Positions 14,892 through 22,011 of a DNA stretch of 44,662 nt are shown in pieces (the stretch's first letter is position 1; every line of letters starts with the position of its first letter). The DNA is taken from assembly GCA_036522815.1 (NCBI GenBank), contig DATDFC010000133.1, positions 1 through 44,662 of the forward strand. The letters are read 5' to 3'. The DNA comes from AG41 sp036522815 (GTDB taxonomy: Bacteria; Gemmatimonadota; Gemmatimonadetes; Gemmatimonadales; GWC2-71-9). A model generated the notes under the pieces. That model had not been told where the DNA came from and ran no database searches. It saw only the letters and a program-made list of their open reading frames with translations. Made by a program: the position numbers and the translations under genes.

Positions 14892-15526
14892 CCGGGGCAC
14901 CGCATCACGAGCCGGTGCACGTGCTGCGGGAGTACCGCAATCTCGCGCCCTGGAATCTCCGCGACCTGGCGGCGCTGGTGGGCGCGATCCTCGACGCCTC
15001 GGCGATCACGCCGATCAACGCGGCCGCGCGCGCCCAGCCGAGCGAACGCACCATCCGCTTCTACGTGACCAAGGGCCTGGTGAGTCCCCCCGAAGGACGG
15101 GGCACGGCCGCGACCTACTCCTATCGTCACTTCCTCCAGCTGCTGTGGATCAAGCTCCGGCAGATGGAGGGAGCGACGCTGGCGGCGATCACCAAAGACA
15201 TGCAGGACCAGACGGGCGACGTGCTGGAGCGACGGGCGGCGCAGGCGCTCGGCGCTTCGTTGCCGGTTCCGGACCAGCTGCCCCTCAAGAGCAAAGGCGC
15301 GCCGCCGCGCGGGAAGTCGGGACGGGCGTTGACCGCATGGATCGCGCGCGACGCCACCCGCGACCCCGAGACCGCGAGCTCCTGGCGCCGCATTCCCGTC
15401 GGACGGGGGGTCGAGCTCCACATCGAGACCGCCCACCCCCTGGCGCGGCTCGGGCCCGACGACCCGGCGGTCGCGGAGGCGGTGCGACAGGCGCTCGCGA
15501 AACTCCTGCCGCCCAACACCGCGTAG
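14888..15526 (+). CDS. MerR-family-like transcriptional regulator
   Basis: 212 residues from GTG 14888. Residues 35-85 show a MerR-type winged HTH: PSERTIRFYVTKGLVSPPEG then ATYSYRHFLQLLWIKLRQME. Canonical MerR places its HTH at the very N-terminus; here about 45 residues precede it. The remainder is helical then mixed, with no metal-binding Cys cluster, so metal sensing is unlikely. It sits between a receiver gene and lemA/M48, which makes regulation of the membrane-protease pair the obvious guess. Confidence 0.82.
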   Translation: MTGAPHHEPVHVLREYRNLAPWNLRDLAALVGAILDASAITPINAAARAQPSERTIRFYVTKGLVSPPEGRGTAATYSYRHFLQLLWIKLRQMEGATLAAITKDMQDQTGDVLERRAAQALGASLPVPDQLPLKSKGAPPRGKSGRALTAWIARDATRDPETASSWRRIPVGRGVELHIETAHPLARLGPDDPAVAEAVRQALAKLLPPNTA

Positions 15527-15553
15527 AGGAACTCACTTCGACCGGGAGCTCAC

Positions 15554-16138
15554 ATGGGGCCGCTCGTATTCCTGATCGTTCTCGTCGTGGTGGCAGCGTG
15601 GATTATCGCCGCGTACAACGGGCTCATCGCTCTCAAGAACCAGACGCTCAACGCGTTCAAGCAGATCGACGTCCAGCTCAAGCGCCGTCACGACCTGATT
15701 CCCAACCTCGTGAACGCCGTCCGCGGGGCGATGGACTTCGAGAAGTCCACCCTGGAGGCCGTGATCCAGGCCCGGAATCAGGCGGTCAAGGTCAACGCGA
15801 CCGGTCCCGAGGGGATCAAGCAGATCAGCCAGGCGGAGAACGCCCTGTCGTCCGCGCTGCAGCGCCTGATGGTGGTCGTCGAGCAGTATCCGCAGCTCAA
15901 GGCCACGGGTAACATCGGGCAGCTCCAGGAGGAGCTGACGTCGACGGAAAACAAGGTCGCGTTCGCGCGCCAGTTGTACAACGACACGGCTACGCAGTAC
16001 AACACCAAGCAGCAGCAATTCCCGACGAGCCTGGTGGCCGGGATCGCCAAAGCACAGCCAGCCGACCTGTGGACGATCGAAGATCAGGCTGAGAGGGCAG
16101 TGCCCCAGGTCGACCTCACGATGAAGCCGAAGGCGTGA
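15554..16138 (+). CDS. lemA: LemA family protein
   Basis: 194 residues; GGGAG precedes ATG 15554. One N-terminal transmembrane helix (residues 3-21), then a long helical domain with the LemA signature: YNGLIALKNQTLNAFKQIDV, QLKRRHDLIPNLVNAV, and ENKVAFARQLYNDTATQYN. LemA proteins are inner-membrane four-helix proteins, often encoded with an M48 protease and thought to act in envelope stress or substrate presentation. The stop overlaps the start of the M48 gene by 4 nt, so the two are made together. Confidence 0.95.
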   Translation: MGPLVFLIVLVVVAAWIIAAYNGLIALKNQTLNAFKQIDVQLKRRHDLIPNLVNAVRGAMDFEKSTLEAVIQARNQAVKVNATGPEGIKQISQAENALSSALQRLMVVVEQYPQLKATGNIGQLQEELTSTENKVAFARQLYNDTATQYNTKQQQFPTSLVAGIAKAQPADLWTIEDQAERAVPQVDLTMKPKA

Positions 16139-17136
16139 GCGACGATACCTCGCTCAACCTCTTTCAACAACAGGAAGCCAATCGCCGGCGCACCGTCGTG
16201 CTCGTGGTTGGCTTCGTGGCGTTCTTCGCGTGGCTGGGGTTTGGCGGCGACTTCATCTATTACCTCTACACCCGCGACGCGCCGCGCTACGCCTATCACC
16301 ACGCGTTTCCCTGGTTCGGCATCGTCCTCTCGCTCGCGGCCGCGGCGATCGCCTGGTACGCGTACCGCACCGGGCCCCAGAAGGTGCTCTGGTCGACCGG
16401 GGCCCGGGAGATCGTCGAGCCCCAGAGCGACAACGAGCGGCAGCTCGTCAACGTGGTGGAAGAGATGGCGATCGCCGCCGGCGTCCCCCGTCCGCGCATC
16501 TGGATCGTGGACGACCCCGATCCCAACGCGTTCGCGACCGGGACGGACCCCCTGCATTCGCACATCGCCGTGACGCAAGGGCTGCTCGATCTGTGCACGC
16601 GCGACGAGCTCCAGGCCGTCGTGGCCCATGAGCTGGGGCACGTCAAGAATCTCGACGTCCGTCTCATGACCATGCTCGCCGCGCTCGTCGGAGCGGTAGC
16701 CCTGATGCACGACGGGACGTACCGAGTGCTCCGCCCGGGCGGCGGGTCGAGCGAGGAGCGCAAGCCCGGCCCGCTCGTCCTCATCCTGCTCGCGGTGTGG
16801 ATCGTCTCGTGGATCCTGGCCCCGATCATCGCCCAGCTGTTGGCGCTGGGCGTGAGCCGGAAACGGGAGTACCTGGCCGACGCGATGAGCGCCCAGTTCA
16901 CCCGCAACCCGCTCGCGCTGGCGAGCGCGCTCCAGAAAATCGAGGGCGCCGAGGCCCCGACGACGCACATCAAGCGCGGTGCCGCGCACCTGTGTATCGC
17001 GGATCCCCTGGGCCGACGCCTGACGAGCCACGATGGCCTGTTCGCCGACGCGCTCGCGACGCACCCGCCCATGGCCAAGCGCATCGCGATCCTGCGGGGG
17101 ATGGGCTATGCCCAGCTAAAACAGCAGGGGCGTTAA
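16135..17136 (+). CDS. M48-family membrane zinc metalloprotease, HtpX-like
   Basis: 333 residues from GTG 16135. Two N-terminal transmembrane segments (about 21-43 and 60-76), a cytosolic protease domain with zinc motif HELGH at 165-169, and two more hydrophobic segments (about 178-194 and 218-240). The third zinc ligand is likely in SRKREYLADAMSA. HtpX-like proteases degrade damaged membrane proteins. Its 3' end overlaps a small minus-strand gene by about 20 nt. Confidence 0.92.
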   Translation: MSDDTSLNLFQQQEANRRRTVVLVVGFVAFFAWLGFGGDFIYYLYTRDAPRYAYHHAFPWFGIVLSLAAAAIAWYAYRTGPQKVLWSTGAREIVEPQSDNERQLVNVVEEMAIAAGVPRPRIWIVDDPDPNAFATGTDPLHSHIAVTQGLLDLCTRDELQAVVAHELGHVKNLDVRLMTMLAALVGAVALMHDGTYRVLRPGGGSSEERKPGPLVLILLAVWIVSWILAPIIAQLLALGVSRKREYLADAMSAQFTRNPLALASALQKIEGAEAPTTHIKRGAAHLCIADPLGRRLTSHDGLFADALATHPPMAKRIAILRGMGYAQLKQQGR

Positions 17137-17322
17137 GCGGCGTTCAGCGCCCTCGGTCTGCTCGATCACGCAGCACAGCAGCTCCCGCACCACGAGCTCG
17201 CCCGTCACCAGCGCGCCCAGGCGAGCCGCGCAGCGCACGGCGGCGAGGGCGTCGTGGACGTCCGCGACCGCCGCCTCACGTCGTCGCGTGACGGGGTCCG
17301 GCATCCGATACGTGGGGGACAC
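17116..17322 (-). CDS. Hypothetical small helical protein
   Basis: 68 residues from GTG 17322. Mostly helical with a di-Cys (LLCCVIE) near residue 50 and no signal peptide. It converges on and overlaps the M48 protease gene end, and lies 64 nt downstream of the flippase-like gene on the same strand. Coding status is uncertain: no strong ribosome site, and the overlap is unusual. No family recognised. Confidence 0.4.
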   Translation of the reverse strand: MSPTYRMPDPVTRRREAAVADVHDALAAVRCAARLGALVTGELVVRELLCCVIEQTEGAERRLTPLLF

Positions 17323-17386
17323 GACGGCAAGCTAGGGGTGGCCCGCAAGCGGCGCAGCACCCTTTTCTCCCGCGCGCCGTCGCTTT

Positions 17387-18310
17387 TTAGGCGAGCTCGG
17401 TCTCGAGCTTGAACAGCCGCCAGCCGGTCACCATCGCCCCGAGGAGCAGCACCGGCAGCACCTGCAGCCCCTGTAGTGCCAGCCCTGCGGCCACCGCCTG
17501 CTCCGGCGCCACCCCGAACGGCAGCAGGCCCACGACGAGCGCGGCCTGGGTCACGCCGACGTTGGCCGGCGTGGGACGTAGCAGCCCGCTCAGGTTCGCC
17601 GCGATGAGGGCGGTGAACGACGCGGCCAGAGACACGGGGACGTGGGTCGCGCGCAGCACCAGATGGTAGGTCGCCCATTGCGTCGCCCAGTTGTACAGGG
17701 CGAACAGCGTGGGCACGAACAACCTCCCCCCCCGTCCCATGGTCCGCAGCACGGCCAGACGGGCGGCCAGCGCCAGTGGGAGCTGCTCCGCGAGCCAGGA
17801 CCACCCGCGCGCCCAGGCGAGCAGCAGCACCACGACGAGCGCCAGCCCCACGCCCACCTGCAGCGCGCGCAGCCACGGCTCGAGCTCGAGCAGGCTGGGC
17901 GCCATGACCAGAAACAGCGCCAAGGCCAGCGCTTCGGCCAGTCGGGTCCACACCACCGACGACACGGCGGCGGCGATCGGCACACCCGCTCGCTGTGCGA
18001 TCACGTGCACACGCGCCGCCTCCCCGGCCACGGCGACCGACAGATCGTTCACCGCCGCCCCGACCAGGTTTGCCTCCTGGGCCTGGCGCCAGCTGTGCGG
18101 CGCCACCGGTTTCAGCACCAGGTGCCACCCCCATCCTTTGGCGACGAGCGACGAAAGGTTGGCCGCGAGTGCGACCGCGAGCAGCCACGGGTTGGCGCCG
18201 AGCAGCGCGGCGAACGTGACGCGCCAGGGAAACGCCGTGAAGAACTTGAGCGCGAAGCCGATACCCACCAGGGCCAGGAGCCACCACACCCAGCGCCAGC
18301 GGCGCGACAT
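17387..18310 (-). CDS. Integral membrane protein, lysylphosphatidylglycerol synthase TM region / UPF0104-like
   Basis: 307 residues with about eight hydrophobic segments. The pattern EANLVGAAVNDLSVAVAGEAARVHVIA and RPTPANVGVTQAALVVGLL (family block LxPxPGGxGxxE with substitutions) fits the flippase-like membrane domain shared by MprF and AglD/UPF0104 proteins. No soluble aminoacyl-transferase domain is present, so it cannot by itself aminoacylate lipids; lipid or lipid-sugar translocation is the likely role. Its ATG overlaps the stop of the polysaccharide deacetylase gene (TGATG), a coupling that suggests a shared envelope-polymer pathway. Confidence 0.82.
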   Translation of the reverse strand: MSRRWRWVWWLLALVGIGFALKFFTAFPWRVTFAALLGANPWLLAVALAANLSSLVAKGWGWHLVLKPVAPHSWRQAQEANLVGAAVNDLSVAVAGEAARVHVIAQRAGVPIAAAVSSVVWTRLAEALALALFLVMAPSLLELEPWLRALQVGVGLALVVVLLLAWARGWSWLAEQLPLALAARLAVLRTMGRGGRLFVPTLFALYNWATQWATYHLVLRATHVPVSLAASFTALIAANLSGLLRPTPANVGVTQAALVVGLLPFGVAPEQAVAAGLALQGLQVLPVLLLGAMVTGWRLFKLETELA

Positions 18311-19014
18311 CAGGCGACGAGCTCCGCGAGCGAGCCGAACCTATAGCCGGCGGCGCGCGCATCGGCGATGATGCCCGGGAGGGCCGCCGCCGTCCGGCTC
18401 CGGTCGCCCTGCGGATCGTACCCGTCCCCGTCGTGCAACAGCACGATGGCGCCGGGGCGGAGCCGGGTGCGCACGCGCCGGCGGATCTCCTCCGCCGCCA
18501 CGCGCGGATCCGAGTCCCACACGCCGAAGGTCCAGCCGAAGACGGTGTATCCCAGCCGACGCGTGGCGGACGCGATGAACGGATTGCGGTAGCCGTGCGG
18601 CGCGCGGAAGGCACGCGGCGCGCGCCCCGTAGTCTCGACGATCAGCGCGTGGGTGCGCTCGAGCTCCTCGCGGATGCGGGCCGGGCCGGCGAAGTGCAGC
18701 TTGCGGTGGCGGAGTGTGTGGTTGCCGATCTCATGCCCCGCCTGGGCGACACGGCGCGCGACCTGGGGAAAGCGCCGCACATGCTCGCCCACCAGAAAAA
18801 ACGCCGCGGGGATGCCCTCGGCGGCGAGGGTCTGGAGGATCGGCTCGGTGGCTCCCGGGTTGGGCCCGTCGTCGAACGTGAGGTAGACCACCCGGCCGGC
18901 GCGCGACCCGCGGCCGATGACGCGCCCGAACAGCGGGCTATTGGGCTCGTAGGTGCCGTACGCCCAGGCGCCCAGCGCGGCGCCGAGCGCGGTGAGGGGC
19001 AGCGTCCACGCCAT
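18310..19014 (-). CDS. Polysaccharide deacetylase (NodB homology)
   Basis: 234 residues. One N-terminal hydrophobic anchor/signal (1-20), then a NodB-type domain: TFDDGPNPG (catalytic Asp and metal Asp), HEIGNHTLRH (metal His pair), RAPHGYRNP and a late LLHDGDG motif. Such enzymes remove N-acetyl groups from cell-surface polysaccharides or peptidoglycan. It is the first gene after a promoter and a 430-nt structured leader with a terminator-like hairpin just before ATG 19014. Expression may therefore depend on read-through. Confidence 0.92.
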   Translation of the reverse strand: MAWTLPLTALGAALGAWAYGTYEPNSPLFGRVIGRGSRAGRVVYLTFDDGPNPGATEPILQTLAAEGIPAAFFLVGEHVRRFPQVARRVAQAGHEIGNHTLRHRKLHFAGPARIREELERTHALIVETTGRAPRAFRAPHGYRNPFIASATRRLGYTVFGWTFGVWDSDPRVAAEEIRRRVRTRLRPGAIVLLHDGDGYDPQGDRSRTAAALPGIIADARAAGYRFGSLAELVA

Positions 19015-19023
19015 GGCGGGTCA

Positions 19024-19070
19024 AGATAAACACGAAGCCCCCGGGACGGCATAAGCTACCGCCCGGGGGC
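19024..19070 (-). terminator. Terminator-like hairpin directly before the deacetylase start
   Basis: On the minus strand GCCCCCGGGCGG pairs with CCGTCCCGGGGGC around the short loop TAGCTTATG. A moderately T-rich run (TTCGTGTTTATCTT) follows, and the start codon is about 10 nt further on. It can be the end of an independent RNA or the expression platform of a leader. Confidence 0.65.
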
Positions 19071-19460
19071 TCCGCACATCGGTTACCCGGAGCCGGGGGA
19101 TTGCTCCCTCCGTTCTTCATCCTGCCGCCGCCGGTTGACTGATTCGTCGCTCGGTAGGGCGAACAGGAGCTCCGGCTTCCATCCCCAAGCAGCCTGGCCG
19201 GGCCGCAAGGTTCACCGATGTGAGTGCTGCGGGTCAGATCGGGTCGCGGACCGACCTTCCGCACTGCACGTCGAGGCACCACGTCGACGCGGATAGGGCA
19301 CGCGACTGGCCCTATCTATCCGAGCCGGAGAGCCTGCTCCCGGATCGCCGGCCGCCTGAGCCCTTGTTTGCATCGGCGGTCTCCCCGGAATTTCCGCTCG
19401 GACCCGTCTTGAAGGCGTAGCTGAGACACCAGGTCCCGACCCTTCCCTCCAAGCCGCGTG
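19030..19460 (-). ncRNA. Structured leader or non-coding RNA, family not recognised
   Basis: A 430-nt stretch with no convincing protein. It is preceded by a good promoter (19467-19494) and ends in a terminator-like hairpin (19024-19070). Several strong local stems are visible: GATAGGGC/GCCCTATC, CGTCGA/TCGACG, and a closing stem of CACATCGGT (complement of 19215-19223) with ACCGATGTG about 130 nt further on. I compared it by eye with RNase P, tmRNA, SRP and 6S RNA and with cobalamin and c-di-AMP riboswitches, and found no secure match. It lies before a cell-wall deacetylase gene. Confidence 0.45.
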
Positions 19461-19466
19461 GACAGC

Positions 19467-19494
19467 AATATAGGGGCCTCCTAAAACCGCGCAA
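19467..19494 (-). promoter_or_regulatory. Promoter of the structured RNA/leader
   Basis: Minus-strand TTGCGC (19494-19489), 16-nt spacer, TATATT (19472-19467), near the sigma-70 consensus. Transcription would begin near 19460. An 11-bp inverted repeat (19538-19588) lies 44 bp upstream. Confidence 0.6.
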
Positions 19495-19537
19495 GTGCCG
19501 ATGTTTCTTCGGGTTAGCTCACTTCAGTGTGCATCGT

Positions 19538-19588
19538 ATGTGGACGGTAAGCGCCGCCTGCGTCTACCATTGCCGCGACCGTCCACAT
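19538..19588. promoter_or_regulatory. 11-bp perfect inverted repeat upstream of RNA promoter
   Basis: ATGTGGACGGT at 19538-19548 and ACCGTCCACAT at 19578-19588, with a 29-nt spacer. The location just upstream of the promoter at 19467-19494 and the symmetry suggest a protein-binding site; a weak hairpin in a read-through transcript is the alternative. Confidence 0.45.
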
Positions 19589-19617
19589 GATGTGGAGTTG
19601 TGAATCAACAGAGAACG

Positions 19618-19711
19618 GAAGGTTGTGGAGGTTTTGAAGGTTGGTGGAGGTTGTGGAGGTCGCGTCGGGAGTAACCTCCCCAACCTCCAGAACCTCCAGA
19701 ACCTTCACAAC
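19618..19711. repeat. Inverted tandem-repeat element, 9-bp period
   Basis: Left arm 19618-19662: GAAGGTTGT, GGAGGTTTT, GAAGGTTGG, TGGAGGTTG, TGGAGGTCG. Right arm 19668-19711 is the complement of GGTTGTGAA, GGTTCTGGA, GGTTCTGGA, GGTTGGGGA. The right arm abuts the TAG stop (19712-19714) of the minus-strand gene, so the element sits where a terminator would be. Confidence 0.88.
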
Positions 19712-20335
19712 CTAGCTTTCCAGTCCCACTTCGCAGTACGTGTACGGTTCGTCGGCGTGGTGGGGGAGAAACAGGACGCCGGCGCCGCCGGTCGCGAACC
19801 AGCCCGTGAGCATGCGCGTGGACCCGGTTTCGCCGGCGGGCTCGGCGAACACCGCCTGCAGCCAGCGGCGGACGTGGCGCAGCTCGGGAGCGCGGCGACC
19901 GAGCATGGCGATGACGGCGCCGAGTCCGAGGCTGGCGCGGAGGAAGTGCGCGATGGCGTGCACGCGCTGCGCGAAAATGTACGCGCGCACGCCGGGTTCG
20001 TCGTACAGCAGCGTGCCTTCGTAGGGGTCGGCGGGAGGCGCGTCCATGCGGGGTCCGAGGTAGATGAACACCCGCTGATCGCCGTCCTTGCGCTCCACGA
20101 CTGCCGCCGCGCTGTCGGCGCCGACGCGCGCGGCGTGCATCAGATCGTCGGCTGCGAGAATGCCGACCGCGACCGTCCACTCCAGGGCCGCGATGGCCTG
20201 GTCGAGCGGGCAGCCGACCGCGTCGTCGTAGGCGAGCAGACGCGGGGCTTCGCCGGCCCGCAGGAAGAAATGCGCCAGGGCGTCGGCGCGATCCTCGAAC
20301 GTACGGGTCTGGCGCGAGGTTGCGGGAACGGTCAT
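19712..20335 (-). CDS. Hypothetical protein
   Basis: 207 residues from ATG 20335, the first start after the divergent promoter region. Soluble alpha/beta protein without signal or transmembrane segments. Notable stretches are a helical N-terminal half (RADALAHFFLRAGEAPRLLA) and a more conserved-looking middle (YLGPRMDAPPADPYEGTLL). No family recognised. A -10 box TATAAT ends 6 nt before the ATG, so the mRNA is probably leaderless. The stop codon touches the 9-bp-period hairpin. Confidence 0.65.
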   Translation of the reverse strand: MTVPATSRQTRTFEDRADALAHFFLRAGEAPRLLAYDDAVGCPLDQAIAALEWTVAVGILAADDLMHAARVGADSAAAVVERKDGDQRVFIYLGPRMDAPPADPYEGTLLYDEPGVRAYIFAQRVHAIAHFLRASLGLGAVIAMLGRRAPELRHVRRWLQAVFAEPAGETGSTRMLTGWFATGGAGVLFLPHHADEPYTYCEVGLES

Positions 20336-20341
20336 TGTGAC

Positions 20342-20347
20342 ATTATA
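20342..20347 (-). promoter_or_regulatory. -10 box of a leaderless promoter
   Basis: Minus-strand TATAAT, 6 nt, then ATG 20335. The spacing puts the transcription start on or next to the A of the ATG. No clear -35 is visible at 16-18 nt upstream. Only 15 bp separate this start codon from the ATG of the divergent gene at 20351. Confidence 0.5.
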
Positions 20348-20350
20348 ACC

Positions 20351-20917
20351 ATGGCTTCCCGTGACACCCAGAGGATCCTGATGCGCTGCCTGGCCGTGCT
20401 GCTCTGTTTCGCCGCGATCTCGCTCAGGGCGCAGTCGCCGGTCTCCGACTCGGCGCGGGCCGAGTCCACGCCGGCACCGCTGCCGCCCAGTCCCGAACAG
20501 AAACGTTTCCTGGACGGGCTCAAGACCGCGACGCGTGGCATCGCGCAAATCAAGGACGGCCTGGCGCGCGTCACGCGGGCGGGTGGACGCGACGCGGCGG
20601 CTCAGCGACGCGCGGGCCGGCTGCTCTCGGGACTGTGCGGCAGCAGTCGCGCGTTCATGAGACGCGGGCGTCCCCAGATGAGCCCCACCGTGTACGAGGA
20701 TTCCGTGCAACTCAAGGCGAAGCGCCTCGTCACTCAGGTGGACTCGCTGATCAAGTACACGACGACGTGCGAGGACAGCGCCACGGTCGCTCCCGGCGCG
20801 ACGGTCCTCGGGCTCGGGAAGCGCATGAAGAGCTATGACGCGGCGCTGCGCGATTTCCGCGTGGCGATCGGGCTGCCGGTCAAGGAAGACACCACGAAGA
20901 CCACCCGGCGGCCTTAG
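20351..20917 (+). CDS. Hypothetical secreted protein
   Basis: 188 residues from ATG 20351; an internal ATG at 20381 would give a tidier signal peptide (MRCLAVLLCFAAISLRAQ). After cleavage the protein is helical and basic, with two Cys (GLCGSS and TTCED) that could pair in the periplasm. No family recognised. Divergent from the 19712-20335 gene, with start codons 15 bp apart. Confidence 0.65.
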   Translation: MASRDTQRILMRCLAVLLCFAAISLRAQSPVSDSARAESTPAPLPPSPEQKRFLDGLKTATRGIAQIKDGLARVTRAGGRDAAAQRRAGRLLSGLCGSSRAFMRRGRPQMSPTVYEDSVQLKAKRLVTQVDSLIKYTTTCEDSATVAPGATVLGLGKRMKSYDAALRDFRVAIGLPVKEDTTKTTRRP

Positions 20918-20995
20918 ATGGCTTGATACTGTCGTTATGGTGACGCCAGTGGAGACTCGAGGGCGCAACCGCCGCAGCGCCTGACATTTACTCTA

Positions 20996-21024
20996 TTGAC
21001 AGCGGTGCAGACCGCTCCTACCTT
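20996..21024 (+). promoter_or_regulatory. Sigma-70-type promoter of the cold-shock leader
   Basis: TTGACA at 20996-21001, exactly 17 nt, TACCTT at 21019-21024: one of the best promoter matches in the window. A start near 21031 gives an untranslated leader of about 150 nt before the cold-shock gene, with a terminator part-way. Confidence 0.75.
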
Positions 21025-21072
21025 TGGCCCCGGTTCAAGCAATACGTGGCACCGTCACCGGTTTGTCTGCGC

Positions 21073-21106
21073 ACCGCGAGGACCACTTGTCTCGCGGTTT
21101 TTGTTT
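21073..21106 (+). terminator. Intrinsic terminator inside the cold-shock leader (attenuator)
   Basis: ACCGCGAG (21073-21080), 10-nt loop, CTCGCGGT (21091-21098), then a T-run TTTTTGTTT. A complete rho-independent terminator about 70 nt after the predicted transcription start and 77 nt before the start codon of the cold-shock gene. It either ends a short RNA or has to be passed conditionally. Confidence 0.8.
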
Positions 21107-21182
21107 GAGCCCGTCCCTGGTCGCGGTGACCAAGGTCGAACATGTCCGGGGCAGTGCCCCTTAGTGCTGAGGTTCAAACGGT

Positions 21183-21383
21183 ATGGCAAAGGGTAAGGTG
21201 AAGTGGTTCAACGACGCGAAGGGCTTTGGCTTTATCGCGCAGGAGTCGGGTCCCGATGTGTTCGTCCACTTCACGGCGATCCAGGCTGAGGGCTTCCGCA
21301 GTCTCGCCGAGGGCGATACGGTCGAATTCGAGGTCGCCCAGGGTCCGAAGGGCTTGCAGGCGCAGAACGTCCGCAAGGTCTGA
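21183..21383 (+). CDS. Cold-shock protein, CspA family
   Basis: 66 residues, full length for the family. RNP1-like KGFGFIAQ and RNP2-like VFVHFTAI motifs give a single-stranded nucleic-acid-binding OB fold; KWFNDAKGFGFI is the usual start. Acts in the cytoplasm as an RNA chaperone and antiterminator. The long leader with an internal terminator suggests that it may control its own read-through. A 14-bp stem terminator follows at 21403-21433. Confidence 0.96.
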   Translation: MAKGKVKWFNDAKGFGFIAQESGPDVFVHFTAIQAEGFRSLAEGDTVEFEVAQGPKGLQAQNVRKV

Positions 21384-21402
21384 TCGAGCGGATCGCAGTT
21401 GC

Positions 21403-21433
21403 AACGGGTCCGGAGCTCCGCTCCGGGCCCGTT
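21403..21433 (+). terminator. Hairpin terminator after the cold-shock gene
   Basis: AACGGGTCCGGAGC pairs with GCTCCGGGCCCGTT around a 3-nt loop, with a single G-T wobble. Only a short GCGTTT follows, so termination may be incomplete. The stem ends 26 nt before the next gene's start. Confidence 0.6.
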
Positions 21434-21448
21434 GGCGTTTCCGCGCCT

Positions 21449-21454
21449 TATATT
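21449..21454 (+). promoter_or_regulatory. -10 box immediately before ATG 21460
   Basis: TATATT followed by GGGCC and then ATG: the predicted start of transcription is at the start codon, so this gene probably has a leaderless mRNA. The -35 is not clear because the preceding hairpin occupies the region. Confidence 0.45.
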
Positions 21455-21459
21455 GGGCC

Positions 21460-22011
21460 ATGATTCCGCTTCGGGGCGCCGTGCTGGCCCTGCTCCTCCC
21501 CGCCCAGCTCGCCGGCCAGGTCATGGCGCCGGCGCTGCCGCCGCCGTACCGCGGCTTCACGCCCGGCATCAGCTATCGCGCGTTCGTGCAGCAGGCGCGG
21601 GCCCTCGCGGACAATGACGTGCTGCGCTGTCAGACCTCGCCCCGCACGGCGCAGATCATGGAGTGCGCCGTCCTGATCCGCGATCCCCGGGATGGGGCGC
21701 GGTTCTACTTGAGCGCCCACTTCATCGAGAGCGACGCCGACATGGTCGCCTTGTACGACTCGGCGGGGTTCGGCAACGCGCGTGGCGTGGCGCTGCTGGA
21801 CCGTACCAAACGCGACCTCACGCGCGTCTTCGGAAGGCCTCACGTGCTCGGCGCCGGCGCCTGGCAATGGCGGTACGGCCGCCGTGTGGTGCGGCTCAGC
21901 TGGAGAGGGCGCGGCACGGCCCGCTGGGTGTCCATCACCCTCACCGACGGTGTCGTGATGGATCGGATCAGTCGCTACGCCAAGGCCGCCGCTAGCCGCC
22001 GGAAGCCGTAA
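21460..22011 (+). CDS. Hypothetical secreted protein
   Basis: 183 residues from ATG 21460. Signal peptide residues 1-20 (MIPLRGAVLALLLPAQLAGQ). The mature part contains Cys55 and Cys67 (RCQTSP, MECAVL), likely a disulfide, and mixed strand/helix sequence ending with a short basic tail. No family recognised. Preceded by the cold-shock terminator and a -10 box; its end overlaps the convergent glycohydrolase gene by about 20 nt. Confidence 0.7.
   Translation: MIPLRGAVLALLLPAQLAGQVMAPALPPPYRGFTPGISYRAFVQQARALADNDVLRCQTSPRTAQIMECAVLIRDPRDGARFYLSAHFIESDADMVALYDSAGFGNARGVALLDRTKRDLTRVFGRPHVLGAGAWQWRYGRRVVRLSWRGRGTARWVSITLTDGVVMDRISRYAKAAASRRKP

Noticed and set aside
16296..17084. Minus-strand frame opposite the M48 protease
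   Set aside because: Shadow of a clear protease gene; Ser/Arg/Thr-rich without motifs.
17387..18310. MprF lysylphosphatidylglycerol synthase
   Set aside because: Only the membrane flippase-like part is present; the C-terminal transferase domain is missing.
19073..19223. c-di-AMP (ydaO-type) or cobalamin riboswitch
   Set aside because: Fragments such as CGAATCAGTCA recall ydaO consensus, but conserved blocks and their order do not line up by eye. Left as unknown; a covariance search would decide.
19030..19460. tmRNA, RNase P RNA, SRP RNA or 6S RNA
   Set aside because: I looked for the tmRNA tag and CCA-type end, the RNase P GAGGAAAGTCC core, the SRP GGAAG apex and the 6S layout; none is convincingly present.
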